Assembly (NCBI GenBank): GCA_964546585.1
Contig: CAZJKE010000008.1
Span: 1-64,000 of the forward strand
Reading direction: 5' to 3'
Origin: CAZJKE01 sp964546585
GTDB taxonomy: Bacteria; Planctomycetota; Phycisphaerae; Phycisphaerales; SM1A02
Length of the DNA stretch: 64,000 nucleotides
The notes under the pieces are model-generated. The model did not search any database. It was not told where the DNA came from and worked only from the letters and a program-made list of their open reading frames with translations. Made by a program: the position numbers and the translations under genes. Positions within the stretch are counted from its first letter, which is position 1, and the number at the start of each line of letters is the position of its first letter. Of this stretch, positions 51,547-61,039 are shown one piece after another.

Positions 51547-54227
51547 GCTCCCGCTCTTCCCTTTTCTCTGATGACGGCCTGCGCCGCAGCGAGCCTTGCG
51601 GTTGGTACGCGAAACGGAGAGCAACTCACATAGTCGAGTCCGACTTCGGCGCAGAACGCGATCGAATCGGGGTCGCCGCCGTGTTCGCCGCAAATACCGA
51701 TCTTGAGGCCGCGGCGTGCCGAGCGACCTTTTTGTACGCCCATGTCGATCAACACGCCAACACCGGCGCGGTCGATGGTCTGAAACGGGTCTCGATCAAA
51801 GTGACCGTCCCTTAGATAGCGCGGAAGGAATGAATTGATGTCGTCGCGGCTGAATCCATAGGTCAGTTGCGTCAGATCATTGGTGCCGAAACTGAAGAAG
51901 TCTGCAAAATCGGCAATCTCGTCGGCCGTTATTGCGGCTCTTGGGATCTCGATCATCGTGCCAATGGGGATCTTCAGCGTGCCGGAGAACCGTTCTCGAT
52001 CACGCACGCGGTCAATGGTTTCTTCGACGCACTGCCGAAGTGTGCGGAGTTCGCTCTCCATTCCCACCAGTGGAATCATGATCTCGGGTCTGGCATCAAT
52101 TCGTTTTCGCCTGCATCTGATCATCGCCTCGACGATCGCGGTGACCTGCATTTCAAGGATTTCCGGATATGTCACTGCGAGGCGGCATCCTCGATGGCCG
52201 AGCATGGGATTGAATTCGTGCAGTTGATGCACGCGGCGGCGTACACGGACCAGGCTGATGCCGATCAAATCGGCAACCTCCCGCTGCCCGGCAGCGTCAT
52301 GCGGAAGGAACTCGTGCAACGGCGGGTCCAAGAGCCGGATCGTGACAGGCAACCCCTTCATCGCTTTGAAGATGCCGATGAAATCATCTCGCTGGTAAGG
52401 CATGAGTCGATCGAGCGCCGCCTCCCTTGCCTCTCTTGTGTCGGCCAGAATCATTCGTCGCATGGCCAGGATGCGATCGCCTTCGAAGAACATGTGCTCG
52501 GTTCGTGTGAGGCCTATGCCTTCCGCGCCGAGGTCCCTTGCACGGATTGCGTCTCTGGGAGCATCGGCGTTCGTTCGAACCCGTAGTTTTCGCCGTTTGT
52601 CGGCCCAAGCCATAACGGTGGAGAAGTCGGTGCTGAGGGTGGGATCGGTTCTGGGAACTGCCCCGAGCAACACTTTCCCCGTGCTTCCGTCGATCGAAAG
52701 AACGTCCTTCTCTCCGTAACGCTTGTCTCCAATCAGAACACTCTTTCGTCGCGCATCAATGTGGAGTTCGCCTGCGCCGGCAACGCAGCACTTGCCCCAC
52801 CCACGAGCAACAACCGCAGCATGACTGGTCATGCCGCCGGTGGATGTGAGGATGCCTACCGCATGGTGCATGCCGTCGACATCCTCCGGTGAAGTTTCCT
52901 TTCGAATCAACAACACATCCTCGCCCGCTTCGGCACGCCGCACAGCATCCTCGGCGGAGAAGGCAAGTGTGCCGGTCGCCGCGCCAGGCGACGCTGGTAA
53001 TCCACGGGCAACGCACGTTGCCTTTGCGAGATCTTCCTCCGCGAAACTTGGCAGGAGCAGTTGCACAAGGTCTTCGGCTGGAATGCGGAGCAATGCTTCA
53101 TCCTGGGTGATCATTCGGCTGCGAACCATTTCGACTGCGATCTTGACCGCGGCAGCAGCGGTTCGTTTGCCTGTTCGGGTCTGCAGCATCCAGAGCCGAC
53201 CTCGCTCGATGGTGAACTCGATGTCCTGCATGTCGCGGTAATGCCGCTCAAGGATCTTCTTGATCTTCAGGAGTTCGTCGAACGCCTCGGCGTTCCATTG
53301 GTCCATGACGGACGTCGGCTGCGGTGTTCGAATGCCCGCCACGACATCTTCTCCCTGTGCATCAATCAGGAATTCGCCGAAGAAGGTGTTCTCGCCGGTG
53401 GATGGGTCGCGAGTGAACGCAACGCCGGTGCCGGAATCGCGGCCCATGTTGCCGAACACCATGGCCTGCACATTGACGGCGGTGCCTCGCAGGTCGTGGA
53501 TGCCATTGATCTGGCGATAGGAGATGGCGCGTGGTGCGCTCCAGGACTTGAAGACCGCCTCGATGGCCAGTTCGAGTTGTCTGATCGGATCCTGTGGAAA
53601 GTCGTTGCCGACTGTTCGGCGGTAGACACGCTTGTACCGCCGGCAGAGGTCTTTCAATCCAGCCACGGGCACATCGGTATCCGCCAAGACCTTGTACTTC
53701 TTCTTTACGGCATCGAATTCGGCCTCGAACACATGGTGATCCATGCCCATTACGACATCACCGAACATGTTGATGAGGCGACGATAGGCATCCCAAGCAA
53801 ACCGTTCGTTGCCAGTCAGCGATGCAAGGCCGGCGACCGCTTCATCAGTCAATCCAAGGTTCAGAACCGTATCCATCATGCCCGGCATGGATACAGCCGC
53901 GCCACTTCGAACCGAAACCAACAGCGGATTCGTTGCGGAGGAGAACGACTTGCCGGTTTCTTTCTCGATACGCCGCACCGCCGACCTGACAGCACTCATC
54001 AAACCACGGGGAAGTCGCCCATCGCGATCAATGTACGCCTCGCACATCGTCGTCGGAATCGTAAATCCCGGTGGAACGGGCAACCCGATCGATGTCATGT
54101 CCGCAAGATTGGCGCCCTTGCCCCCGAGGAGGTCCTTCTGTGAACCACGCCCTTCCGTGACCGACGCCCCGAAGGAGTAGGTCATCTTTGGACTCTTTTT
54201 CTTTCTGCTCCGGACGGTCTTGGCCAC
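51543..54227 (-). CDS. ppdK: Pyruvate phosphate dikinase
   Basis: An 894-residue enzyme interconverting pyruvate, ATP and phosphate with PEP, AMP and pyrophosphate. The ATP-grasp part begins LLGGKGANLADM, the swivelling domain has GGMTSHAAVVARGWGKCCV (catalytic His), and the PEP domain ends with CGEHGGDP (catalytic Cys). It starts at GTG 54227 with GGAG 7 bases upstream; ATG 54185 (MTYSFG) is an alternative that matches other family members. First gene of the 21-gene run and likely nearest its promoter. Confidence 0.95.
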   Translation of the reverse strand: MAKTVRSRKKKSPKMTYSFGASVTEGRGSQKDLLGGKGANLADMTSIGLPVPPGFTIPTTMCEAYIDRDGRLPRGLMSAVRSAVRRIEKETGKSFSSATNPLLVSVRSGAAVSMPGMMDTVLNLGLTDEAVAGLASLTGNERFAWDAYRRLINMFGDVVMGMDHHVFEAEFDAVKKKYKVLADTDVPVAGLKDLCRRYKRVYRRTVGNDFPQDPIRQLELAIEAVFKSWSAPRAISYRQINGIHDLRGTAVNVQAMVFGNMGRDSGTGVAFTRDPSTGENTFFGEFLIDAQGEDVVAGIRTPQPTSVMDQWNAEAFDELLKIKKILERHYRDMQDIEFTIERGRLWMLQTRTGKRTAAAAVKIAVEMVRSRMITQDEALLRIPAEDLVQLLLPSFAEEDLAKATCVARGLPASPGAATGTLAFSAEDAVRRAEAGEDVLLIRKETSPEDVDGMHHAVGILTSTGGMTSHAAVVARGWGKCCVAGAGELHIDARRKSVLIGDKRYGEKDVLSIDGSTGKVLLGAVPRTDPTLSTDFSTVMAWADKRRKLRVRTNADAPRDAIRARDLGAEGIGLTRTEHMFFEGDRILAMRRMILADTREAREAALDRLMPYQRDDFIGIFKAMKGLPVTIRLLDPPLHEFLPHDAAGQREVADLIGISLVRVRRRVHQLHEFNPMLGHRGCRLAVTYPEILEMQVTAIVEAMIRCRRKRIDARPEIMIPLVGMESELRTLRQCVEETIDRVRDRERFSGTLKIPIGTMIEIPRAAITADEIADFADFFSFGTNDLTQLTYGFSRDDINSFLPRYLRDGHFDRDPFQTIDRAGVGVLIDMGVQKGRSARRGLKIGICGEHGGDPDSIAFCAEVGLDYVSCSPFRVPTARLAAAQAVIREKGRAGA

Positions 54228-54287
54228 GTTGTATCTCCACTGCCGGTTTCGAGCCGCGGATGATATCGCAGAACCTACACTCTGCGG

Positions 54288-55637
54288 ATGGGATCGTTGC
54301 CGGCGAACACTCCGTCCATTCTTCCGCCTTCGGCCTCGCTGTTGGCAAGTTATTGCGCCACTCCCGGAGAAGTTGCCGCCGCATTCCCTCAGGATGAACC
54401 AATCATCGCCCTGATCGGCGGTGGCAATGATCCCACATGGTCGCGATGGAGCATCGTTGCTCCGGTGGGGCCGAAGAGGATCACGCTGCGAGCCGGTGAA
54501 TCACTGGACGCTTTTGCCTCGGCGATGCACACGGATGGCCCACCAACGCTTCTGCCGGGTTGGGTCGGATTCCTTTCCTATGACCTTGGGCGAGTCATCG
54601 AGCCCGCAGTCGGCGATGGAGCCAGTTGTGAGTCCTGGCCTCTGGCAGATCTCTGGTGGTGTGATCGCGCGCTTGTTCACGATGCCGTTTCAAACCAGTG
54701 GTGGTCCGTCGGTGGATTACGGCCACCACCGCCGCCGGCTTGTCCTCCCAGTGCGTTACGGTGCGGACCGCTGGTCGACCCCATTGGTGCCGATGCATTC
54801 ACCGAAGCAGTCGGCCACGCGATTGGCTTCATCGAAGCAGGGGACATCTTTCAAGCGAATATCACCCGCAGGTTTCGTTCGCAGATCGATGGCGATGTCC
54901 GAGGTGCGGCGCTCGCCGCGTTGGAAGAGAACGGTGGCTGGTTCGGCGCATACATCGAGTTTCCAGGCACGCCCGACCGATGTCTCTTCTCGCTCAGCCC
55001 GGAACTCTTCCTGCATCATGACGCAAGAACTCGGCGGGTCGTCACCCGCCCGATGAAGGGGACACGGCCCAGTGATGCCGATCCATCATCCCTGCTTTCC
55101 TCGCCTAAGGATGCAGCGGAATTGCACATGATTGTCGATCTCATGCGAAATGACCTTGGCCGTGTGTGCGAGTTCGGGAGCATTGCAGTACCGACTGGCC
55201 GCGCTTTGGAGGAGCATCCGACCGTGCTGCAGTGCGTCGGACAGGTCGAAGGAACGCTGCGGAAAGACCGCAACTTTGCGGATCTGCTGAGAGCGACCTT
55301 CCCAGCCGGATCCGTGACCGGCGCGCCGAAGATTCGCGCGATGCAGGTCATCGACGAACTGGAGGTGTTTCCGCGTGGTCCCTACTGCGGAGCCATCGGC
55401 GTCATTGGGCGTTCGGCGGAATTGAGCGTGGCGATTCGCACAGCCGCCATCACCGGTGAGCGGACCCCAACCGGCCGGTTCTGCGGAACACTGACGTATG
55501 GTGCCGGGTGTGGCATCGTTGCAGACTCCCGCCCGGTTGAAGAACTGGTGGAATCGGAAGTAAAGGTCCGCGGCATGCGGCAGGCGATCACGCGGCGCGG
55601 AGTTGCGCCCGTTGCTGAATCGCAACCGCTCGCGTAA
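54288..55637 (+). CDS. pabB: Aminodeoxychorismate synthase component I
   Basis: A 449-residue chorismate-binding enzyme that makes 4-amino-4-deoxychorismate for folate. TRPMKGTRP near residue 253 carries the PIKGT-type lysine that marks PabB rather than anthranilate synthase TrpE (PLAGT), and FPAGSVTGAPKIRAMQVIDEL with LMRNDLGRV are conserved active-site loops. The glutamine amidotransferase partner is not in the window. It is divergent from ppdK with 60 bases between, and its 3' end overlaps the PilZ-like gene by 50 bases, tail to tail. Confidence 0.88.
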   Translation: MGSLPANTPSILPPSASLLASYCATPGEVAAAFPQDEPIIALIGGGNDPTWSRWSIVAPVGPKRITLRAGESLDAFASAMHTDGPPTLLPGWVGFLSYDLGRVIEPAVGDGASCESWPLADLWWCDRALVHDAVSNQWWSVGGLRPPPPPACPPSALRCGPLVDPIGADAFTEAVGHAIGFIEAGDIFQANITRRFRSQIDGDVRGAALAALEENGGWFGAYIEFPGTPDRCLFSLSPELFLHHDARTRRVVTRPMKGTRPSDADPSSLLSSPKDAAELHMIVDLMRNDLGRVCEFGSIAVPTGRALEEHPTVLQCVGQVEGTLRKDRNFADLLRATFPAGSVTGAPKIRAMQVIDELEVFPRGPYCGAIGVIGRSAELSVAIRTAAITGERTPTGRFCGTLTYGAGCGIVADSRPVEELVESEVKVRGMRQAITRRGVAPVAESQPLA

Positions 55638-56427
55638 TTTCCTGCACAACGAATCTGCGATGTGAGGGATTGAAGGAGAAGTCAAACATCATCCCGAGAT
55701 AGGTGTCGCCACTCGACTCGAGATGCCAGTGCATGAGTTTGGCCGTCACACAAAGGGATGCTTCCTCATCGCCAGGAAGGTCGAACTGCAGCCAATGCAA
55801 GCGATGGCGGCAGGCGCCAGCGGACTCAGCGGATGGGATACGAACACCTACGCCCCCTCCCCCGATGTTGACCAAGGATCCCTGAAGTGCAGGGCCAACA
55901 TCGGGCATCACATGATCGTCTTCAAGCGGCTCCGGTCCGCAGTCGCCCCGTGATCGTCGCTCGAAACGCAGTTGACAGAGCCGCTCGGCGAGAACGACCG
56001 ACCGCGGGTCCAGCAGCGGCCACAGTGTGACATCGGGAAGAGCAAGCGTTGTGGTTGCGATGCGATAATCCCGTCGCCTCTGGCAGCGTTCTACGCCGCC
56101 TGGCATTTGGAGCCGCAGGCCGATGTCACCGTTGCGTCGATCTGTAGATCCGAGGCACGTCGTGCGGAACATCCATCGATTCTGACCGATGGCAATGATC
56201 CCAACCAGTTGCACGCCGGATTCCAGCGGGAGCGGTTCTCCCGCCGCGGTTGGCATCGCCACGAGGATGTCGGTTTCGGTCAGATCCAGCAACTTCGCTC
56301 GCCAGATAAAGTCGCCGCCGTTTTGGCCATTGACCGGTTCGAGTGCGATCTGGAGCGAGCCGTTGTGATCAAGCAACTGGCGAAGGCATCGCCGCCATCC
56401 GGCGGTGCGGGATCGGTGAGCTGGCAT
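55588..56427 (-). CDS. PilZ/YcgR-like c-di-GMP-binding protein
   Basis: A 279-residue protein (ATG 56427; an ATG at 56487 is possible). The first part (QIALEPVNG, WRAKLLDLTETDILVAMPTA) matches the YcgR N-terminal flagellar-brake-like domain. VERCQRRRDYRI then gives the QRR..YR motif of PilZ, followed by a long insertion and LVNIGGGGVGVRI. It may sense c-di-GMP. The 3' end overlaps pabB by 50 bases. Confidence 0.65.
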   Translation of the reverse strand: MPAHRSRTAGWRRCLRQLLDHNGSLQIALEPVNGQNGGDFIWRAKLLDLTETDILVAMPTAAGEPLPLESGVQLVGIIAIGQNRWMFRTTCLGSTDRRNGDIGLRLQMPGGVERCQRRRDYRIATTTLALPDVTLWPLLDPRSVVLAERLCQLRFERRSRGDCGPEPLEDDHVMPDVGPALQGSLVNIGGGGVGVRIPSAESAGACRHRLHWLQFDLPGDEEASLCVTAKLMHWHLESSGDTYLGMMFDFSFNPSHRRFVVQEITRAVAIQQRAQLRAA

Positions 56428-56615
56428 GTCGGGTGTTCTCCTGCTTCGGCGATGGGTCGTCGGCGGCACCGTGCCGCTCCGGGACATGCATCGGCCCGGT
56501 AGCGGGCCAGGTGTACGCTACGAAGGGCCAGTGCGGGTTATGCAGGCAAGTACTGCCCGCATGATCAGAACCACCTTCCCCCCCTTCCCGCAGGGATGCG
56601 ACCGATAAACGGCCC

Positions 56616-58814
56616 TCAGGATGACTCGGCGAGCATTCGGTCCAGGCGAGTGACGGCGTCGGCCAACGCCTCACGCTCGGCAGCAGACGGCCGATGGCCG
56701 CCGAATCGAATGGCATAGAAGGAAGTGCAGAGTTCTGCAAGCAACGAGGCGGGGAGGGGTCGAAGGTGCAGGGAAGCAGCCCACTGCACCGGGGGGCACC
56801 AGATCGGCCGAATCTCGCCGTGCCTGGCCAAGAGTCGAATGACATCGGCGAAGAACCCAATGCTCGCTACCGCCTGTTCGGTGTTGCCCTCAAGACCCAG
56901 AGTCCGCCGAATCAACCGCCTGCGACGCAACCGCACGACCGCGGCAATGCCGGAGGCAAGTGCAGAGATGAGGACCAGGTTGAACCACAGGCGTCCGCCA
57001 GTGCCGATGTCGAACCATGAGACGATCCACGCCCAGGATTGACGAAGGTCCGTCGAAGCGTTGGCGGCATGTTCCCGCCAGACTGGGTCGATCGTGTCAA
57101 GGACATGTTCCTGTGTGTCGCGGTCGTACCCGAGCACTGCGGTCTGCCACCATGTTTCCCATCGCTGCCAGGCATATCGAATGCTGTCCGACCAGGACAT
57201 GTCACTCGGCTGTGTCGGCGACCCGTCGGCGGGGGGCGTCGGATCGAATGTTGCCCACGATCCGGGAGCTACTTCGACCTCGATCCACGCATGCGCATCG
57301 CTGTCAAGAACGATGTACTGCCGAGTCGCAGGATCGAATCGATCGCAGAGATAGCCTGTGACGACACGAGAAGAGAGCCCGACCGTGTCACACATCGCCG
57401 CCATCGACGCGGCAAAGAACTCGCAGTGTCCACTGCGAGTGGCAAGAAGAAACGTCTCTTCCGGATCGCGGGTGTCGGCGAGTTGGACAGAGCGATCCGC
57501 GACAAGATGAACGCCGCCGAGGCTATAGGTGTACTGGCCGGAGGTCAGGAAGTCGACAAGAGCGTTGGCTGCGAGGGTTCGCTCCTCTCTTGTTCCGGCG
57601 ATGACCGATGCGCGGTCAAGCGATCGCTGGGCAAGAATATCTGCAGCCAGCGCCGCGACGCGGTCATTCTCGTAGTGGCCGCGGACGTACGCGGAAGGAG
57701 GGCCTTCAATCGTTGACTCGGGAAAGACTTCGACGGCGTATGTGTACAGGCCTTCTCGCATGGGCATGACTTCCGCCACATGTGTGTCGGCGTGATACCG
57801 GATGCGGGTGGGACCGCCGGTTTCGATCGCCAAGGGGCGGTACATGGCGTAGATTCGTTCCACGGGACGGCGAAGCACCACTTCCTGACGAATTGAGGAC
57901 CTTCGATATCCGGTGTCCGGAAGACGCGTCATTGCACCCGATCGGCTGGTGAGGATCATGGGGTGCTTGGTGGCAATCTCTCTGATTTCACCATCGCCCG
58001 CGCGGCCAAGAACCGCACCGCGGAGTCGCAGCGGTTCCACGAGTCGCATGCGTGCGCCATCGCTGTCCACCAGCCGCACGGCCATGACCTGCTCGCCCGA
58101 AACCGAAATTGGTCGCTCGGGTGCCAATGCCAGTTCCGTGACATCCCCGCCGGCTTGTGCCTTGTTGTCATCGACGGAACGTCCTGCCCGAGGCAAGACC
58201 ATGAAGACGGCGACCGAAGCGACAATCCCGACACCGAGAAGTGTGATGACGGAGCGGCGGAACATTGTGGTGGCTGATCGTCCGGTGACGGGCCGAGTCC
58301 AGGGTGTTGGAAGGTCAAGCGGAACTGCAGCGTACCGTTCCTGTCGCATGGACGCCGTTCCGTGTTGAAGTTGGTAGAGCAACAGAACCCAGCAGCCGAG
58401 CAATGTCCACGCTGCAAGCACGATCCCGTAGCCAAGTCCGGTGGCGTACAGGCCGCCGATGACCATGAGCAGCAGACTCAGCAGCAACAGCTGCGCTTCG
58501 TTTTCCATCGTGCGGCGGTCATAGAGCTTGATGACGGTGAGCCAGATGACGAATTGGCAGAGTGCTTGCGGCACACCTTCGCCGGGGCCGAGAGCTTTGA
58601 CGACCGTTGTCATTGCGGCGGCAAGAACGAGGAGTCGTGCAACCCATCCCGGCAGTGATCTTGCTCGCGGCCCTTCAGTAACAAACCAACTGAGTGCCGC
58701 CAGTGTGCCGGCAACGATCAAGAGCCCCCACGCCGCCATCGCAAGGCACTGCGCTGTAACGGCCAACATGATCAGAAGGAATCGCAGCAGCGGGTAGAAA
58801 CGAACAACGCTCAT
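56616..58814 (-). CDS. Transglutaminase-like membrane protein (TgpA type)
   Basis: A 732-residue protein with about seven N-terminal membrane spans (1-215), a long extracytoplasmic region and a single late span (LVLISALASGIAAVV). The cysteine protease-like core shows SGHCEFFAASMAAMC (catalytic Cys), SDAHAWIEVEVAPGSWATFDPTP (His and Asp). TgpA-type proteins lie next to DUF58 and often MoxR genes. Here the DUF58 gene is just upstream with ATGA overlap. Its target is unknown; DUF4129 tail features are not obvious. Confidence 0.85.
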   Translation of the reverse strand: MSVVRFYPLLRFLLIMLAVTAQCLAMAAWGLLIVAGTLAALSWFVTEGPRARSLPGWVARLLVLAAAMTTVVKALGPGEGVPQALCQFVIWLTVIKLYDRRTMENEAQLLLLSLLLMVIGGLYATGLGYGIVLAAWTLLGCWVLLLYQLQHGTASMRQERYAAVPLDLPTPWTRPVTGRSATTMFRRSVITLLGVGIVASVAVFMVLPRAGRSVDDNKAQAGGDVTELALAPERPISVSGEQVMAVRLVDSDGARMRLVEPLRLRGAVLGRAGDGEIREIATKHPMILTSRSGAMTRLPDTGYRRSSIRQEVVLRRPVERIYAMYRPLAIETGGPTRIRYHADTHVAEVMPMREGLYTYAVEVFPESTIEGPPSAYVRGHYENDRVAALAADILAQRSLDRASVIAGTREERTLAANALVDFLTSGQYTYSLGGVHLVADRSVQLADTRDPEETFLLATRSGHCEFFAASMAAMCDTVGLSSRVVTGYLCDRFDPATRQYIVLDSDAHAWIEVEVAPGSWATFDPTPPADGSPTQPSDMSWSDSIRYAWQRWETWWQTAVLGYDRDTQEHVLDTIDPVWREHAANASTDLRQSWAWIVSWFDIGTGGRLWFNLVLISALASGIAAVVRLRRRRLIRRTLGLEGNTEQAVASIGFFADVIRLLARHGEIRPIWCPPVQWAASLHLRPLPASLLAELCTSFYAIRFGGHRPSAAEREALADAVTRLDRMLAESS

Positions 58815-59947
58815 GCGGCGGTGCTCCGATCAGATCCACCGAGCAGAAACTCATCCAATTGTTCGCCGGTCAGGTGCCACGCGGCGGGCATCGATGCGGC
58901 AGGGCGAGCGCGGTCGGGTCGAAGTACGACCAGCCCTGCTCGTTCGGCGACGGGAAGAGGTACCTCGCGGGAGGATTGTCGGGGGGCATCGAGATCGAGT
59001 AATGCCAGCCTGCCGAGCAGTCGCTCAAGGTGCCGCGGACCTCGTCGCAGCGATGTATCCCCAGGGCCGGGCAGGCCGAGCACCGTCAAGGCGAATTCCT
59101 GGTCCTGTCGCGATGCTTCTGCCAGGAGCGAACCGCACAAGCTGATGGTGCGTTCCTCGAGATCGCGTGCGTCGTCATCGCACTGGAGTTCGGAAGTGGG
59201 TGTGGTCAAGTCGAGAACAACTCGGATGCGTGGAGGCAACGGGTGGGATCGTTCGACACAGACAAGTTCATCTCGGCGGGCAGAGATTTTCCATGCGATG
59301 TCGCGGAGCCCGTCACCGGATCGAAGATCGCGGATGCCGAAATATTCGTCCCCCGCACCACCTCGCCGTATTGATCGCTGACCGAGGGGCCCGTCGGCAA
59401 CAACAGTTCGAAGTACGGAGGGGCGAAGTGCGTACATCCGCGGCTGCACGAGTACTCGGCGCGGGTGGTGGAGCCTTCGGGTAGCCCGGATCATGCCGAA
59501 CGGGAATGTTGTTCGAAGTCTCAGGGTGTTGAAACGAGCCTCGCCGCGTCGCTTGGGCCAGAAGATGGCTTCGGCGTGCACTGTTTCGCCCGGGCCAACC
59601 TCCATGATCCATGCGCGTGCAGGATTCAGAAGTGATCGCCACGAGCCGAAGTCATCGACTTCCTTGATCCAGAGGCTGAATGCCGCGAGTCGCCGCGCAC
59701 GATTGGTGATGGCGTATCGAACAACGAGCGGTTCTCCGACGCGGGCGCTTCCGGTCTCAAGCCGGCGAATGTCGATCACGCGGACCGCAAGCCTCGACCA
59801 GATGAGTGTCAGGGCCGTACCGACGAGCATGACTGAGAGGATCCATGTCAGTATGTTGTTGCCCTGAAAGACAGCTGCCGGTGCCACGAGCAGCAGCAGC
59901 ACCACAAAGACCAGCGTCGGGTGAATCGGAACCGGCCGCCTCGCCAT
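58811..59947 (-). CDS. DUF58 domain protein
   Basis: A 378-residue protein. Two N-terminal membrane spans (LVFVVLLLLVAPAAVFQ, ILTWILSVMLVGTALTLIW) precede a beta-rich part. The DUF58 core is YFGIRDLRSGDGLRDIAWKI followed by SARRDELVCVERSHPLPPR and IRVVLDLTTP, a VWA-like start. It usually acts with a MoxR ATPase and a transglutaminase; only the latter is here. Start ATG 59947. Confidence 0.85.
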   Translation of the reverse strand: MARRPVPIHPTLVFVVLLLLVAPAAVFQGNNILTWILSVMLVGTALTLIWSRLAVRVIDIRRLETGSARVGEPLVVRYAITNRARRLAAFSLWIKEVDDFGSWRSLLNPARAWIMEVGPGETVHAEAIFWPKRRGEARFNTLRLRTTFPFGMIRATRRLHHPRRVLVQPRMYALRPSVLRTVVADGPLGQRSIRRGGAGDEYFGIRDLRSGDGLRDIAWKISARRDELVCVERSHPLPPRIRVVLDLTTPTSELQCDDDARDLEERTISLCGSLLAEASRQDQEFALTVLGLPGPGDTSLRRGPRHLERLLGRLALLDLDAPRQSSREVPLPVAERAGLVVLRPDRARPAASMPAAWHLTGEQLDEFLLGGSDRSTAA

Positions 59948-59978
59948 CCCCCCATCCTACGCACCCCTGGGGACCCTG

Positions 59979-60003
59979 GGGGTCACACCCCGGGTGTGAC
60001 CCC
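59979..60003. terminator. 12-bp perfect inverted repeat between scpB and DUF58
   Basis: The sequence is palindromic around base 59991: GGGGTCACACCC pairs with GGGTGTGACCCC. It lies 20 bases beyond the scpB stop in the minus direction and 32 bases before the DUF58 start. There is no U run, so it may be a terminator-like hairpin for scpB or a binding site for a regulator of the DUF58 operon. Confidence 0.5.
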
Positions 60004-60023
60004 TAGGACGCCCGGGGCGGATG

Positions 60024-60581
60024 TTAGGAAGAGGGAATGCCTTCGACCGGCGGCAGGTCATCGATCGTGGCGAGGCCAAAGACATGCAGGAACTCGCGAG
60101 TCGTCCCATAGAGCATGGGCCTCCCCAGTTCCTCCGCCCGACCCGTGATTTTCACCAGCCGCCGCTCAAGAAGTCCCCGCAACACCTCGCCGCACGCCAC
60201 GCCTCGAATCGCCTCTATCTCGGCCCGCATGGCAGGCTGCCGATAGGCGATGATCGAAAGCGTTTCCAGTGCCGCCTGCGACAGTCGATGCTCCGCACGG
60301 TCGGCGTGCAGTCTCGTCGCCAGCGGTGCGAACTCCGACCGCGTCTGCACTCGAAACCCCCCCGCGAGCCGCTCGATCCGGAACGCGCGGCCATCATCAT
60401 CGTACGACGCGTTCAACTCCTCAATCGCATTGGCAATCTGCGATGTATCCCCATCGACATCCAAGCCCAATACCGTTGCAAGCCTCGCCACCGACAGCGG
60501 CCGCTCCGCACACAGCAGAAGTGCCTCGACCCGCTGGGTCAACGGAAGAGTCGCGCAAGGAACGGTTTCCTCTGTTGTCAT
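60024..60581 (-). CDS. scpB: Segregation and condensation protein B
   Basis: A 185-residue subunit of the SMC-ScpAB condensin. Two winged helices are present: RVEALLLCAERPLSVARLAT and the second with QAALETLSIIAYRQPAMRAEIEAIRG, then GRAEELGRPMLYGTTREFL, all typical. Partners scpA and smc are not in the window. Its ATG overlaps the atpC stop as ATGA, an unusual pairing. Confidence 0.93.
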   Translation of the reverse strand: MTTEETVPCATLPLTQRVEALLLCAERPLSVARLATVLGLDVDGDTSQIANAIEELNASYDDDGRAFRIERLAGGFRVQTRSEFAPLATRLHADRAEHRLSQAALETLSIIAYRQPAMRAEIEAIRGVACGEVLRGLLERRLVKITGRAEELGRPMLYGTTREFLHVFGLATIDDLPPVEGIPSS

Positions 60582-61000
60582 GTCGCCGCGCCACAGCAGG
60601 CGGGGGACTTGGCCATCGCGATCTTCGCGCGGGCAATGTCCTTTCGCCGCTCAAGAGCCGTGCGATCCTCCCCTTCCTGCAGGACTCTGGCTTCCGCCTC
60701 GGCCAACTCGGCCTCGGCTTCCTCCAACTGAATCTCACCGGCAGGAATCGCGCCCTCGGTCACAAGCGAGAGGCCATCGCCATCCACATGCGCAAAGCCG
60801 CCCTCGATCAAATACCAGAGGCTGTCGCCATCCTGGACATCCAATCGCAGTGCCCCCGGGGCGAGCCGCGTCAACAGCGGCGCCATTCCCGGCAACATGC
60901 CGTATTGACCATCCCATGAAGGAAAACTCGCGTATCCGACATCGCCTTCGAAGGCGGCAGCGGTCGGCGTGACGATCGTGCAGTGAAAAGTGTTCGGCAT
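60578..61000 (-). CDS. atpC: ATP synthase epsilon subunit
   Basis: A 140-residue epsilon subunit. FHCTIVTPTAAAFEGDVGYASF and MLPGMAPLLTRLAPGALRL are the N-terminal beta sandwich; the C-terminal helical hairpin (EEAEAELAEAEARVLQEGED, RRKDIARAKIAM) is complete. The gene is alone: no atpD, atpG or other subunit gene flanks it. It ends in PACCGAAT, with two adjacent cysteines. Confidence 0.9.
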   Translation of the reverse strand: MPNTFHCTIVTPTAAAFEGDVGYASFPSWDGQYGMLPGMAPLLTRLAPGALRLDVQDGDSLWYLIEGGFAHVDGDGLSLVTEGAIPAGEIQLEEAEAELAEAEARVLQEGEDRTALERRKDIARAKIAMAKSPACCGAAT

Positions 61001-61039
61001 GGTGTGACTCGGTAAGGAGCAAAGTGTAGCGGGTTCCGA

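Noticed and set aside
53061..54143. 360-residue plus-strand open frame opposite ppdK
   Set aside because: Antisense to conserved PPDK sequence.
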